Of a stretch of 7,049 nt of DNA, positions 6,854 to 7,049 are shown one piece after another. Origin of the DNA: Chloroflexota bacterium (GTDB lineage: Bacteria > Chloroflexota > Anaerolineae > Anaerolineales > Anaerolineaceae). Position numbers and translations under genes: made by a program. The stretch lies in assembly GCA_011053085.1 (NCBI GenBank), contig DSBE01000113.1, forward strand, positions 1 to 7,049, given 5' to 3'. The notes below the pieces were generated by a model. The model was not told where the DNA came from. It saw nothing but the letters and a program-made list of their open reading frames with translations, and made no database searches. Every line of letters starts with the position of its first letter. Within the stretch, counting starts at the first letter, position 1.

Positions 6854-7049
6854 CTATTTCAACTCTTTGTTATATTCCATATCAAACCACATCGCGAACA
6901 ACACAAACTGCGTCGCGCTGATAAACGCGAACATCACAGCTAAGGCATTGATTGGTGGGATACGTCCAGTTACTCCCCATATATAAAGAAACCGAAGTGT
7001 CAAAGGCACGCCCGCCACGCTCAACGCCATCCCCAACGTGTAGAAAAAG
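6854..7049 (-). CDS. C-terminal end of a membrane-anchored GT2 (DPM1/GtrB-like) glycosyltransferase, partial
   Basis: Only the last 64 residues are in the window; the reading frame is open to the edge, so the gene begins beyond 7049. It ends in TAG at 6854-6856. The visible part holds two hydrophobic helices, roughly the first 24 residues (containing LRFLYIW) and a later one from INALAV to FAMWF, followed by a short charged tail ending NKELK. This arrangement, with an RFLY motif at the end of the first helix and a short loop to the second, is typical of the C-terminal membrane anchor of family 2 glycosyltransferases that transfer a sugar to polyprenyl phosphate. The catalytic domain is not visible, so donor and acceptor cannot be named. 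The stop lies 8 bases before the GT4 start, which suggests co-transcription. It could be another GT2 subclass with a paired-helix anchor. Confidence 0.7.
   Translation of the reverse strand, partial: FFYTLGMALSVAGVPLTLRFLYIWGVTGRIPPINALAVMFAFISATQFVLFAMWFDMEYNKELK

Overview
All recognisable genes lie on the minus strand, so the window reads from 7049 down to 1. It is part of a bacterial surface-glycan or glycolipid gene cluster. The order of transcription is: the 3' end of a membrane-anchored family 2 glycosyltransferase; a GT4 glycosyltransferase; a polytopic flippase-like protein of the lysylphosphatidylglycerol-synthase/UPF0104 membrane family; an HprK-like P-loop kinase; a short gene remnant or small ORF; and two successive GT39-type (ArnT/PMT-like) polytopic glycosyltransferases. 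No RNA gene, CRISPR array or transposase is visible, and no gene-free stretch exceeds 300 bases. The largest clear gap is the 67 bases between the two GT39 genes.

The genes are packed like one operon. There are 8 bases between GT2 and GT4. GT4 ends in TAA one base before the flippase ATG. The flippase and kinase overlap by 11 bases. The small ORF remnant ends three bases before the first GT39 start. The likely logic, inferred from the families, is that GT2 enzymes of this type often load polyprenyl-phosphate with a sugar, GT4 extends a glycan on the cytoplasmic side, the UPF0104-type protein may help lipid-linked material across the membrane, and GT39 enzymes transfer sugars from polyprenyl-phosphate on the outer face. 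The kinase is the odd member: it has a clear P-loop and an HprK-like layout, but no HPr/PTS gene is nearby.

Base composition is mosaic. Hand-counted 60-base samples give about 28-42% GC in the GT4-flippase-kinase block (roughly 3604-6850), about 50% in the GT2 end, 60% in the remnant just after the kinase stop, and 55-58% in the first GT39 gene. The second GT39 gene is GC-rich at both ends and AT-rich in the middle. The sharp change at about 3603, with what looks like the tail of an older gene there, suggests the three-gene block was inserted or swapped into a pre-existing glycan locus.

The organism cannot be fixed from this window. Long GT39 proteins with C-terminal soluble extensions, next to GT2/GT4/UPF0104 genes, are frequent in Chloroflexota (Anaerolineae-like) genomes, and that is my best guess at low confidence.
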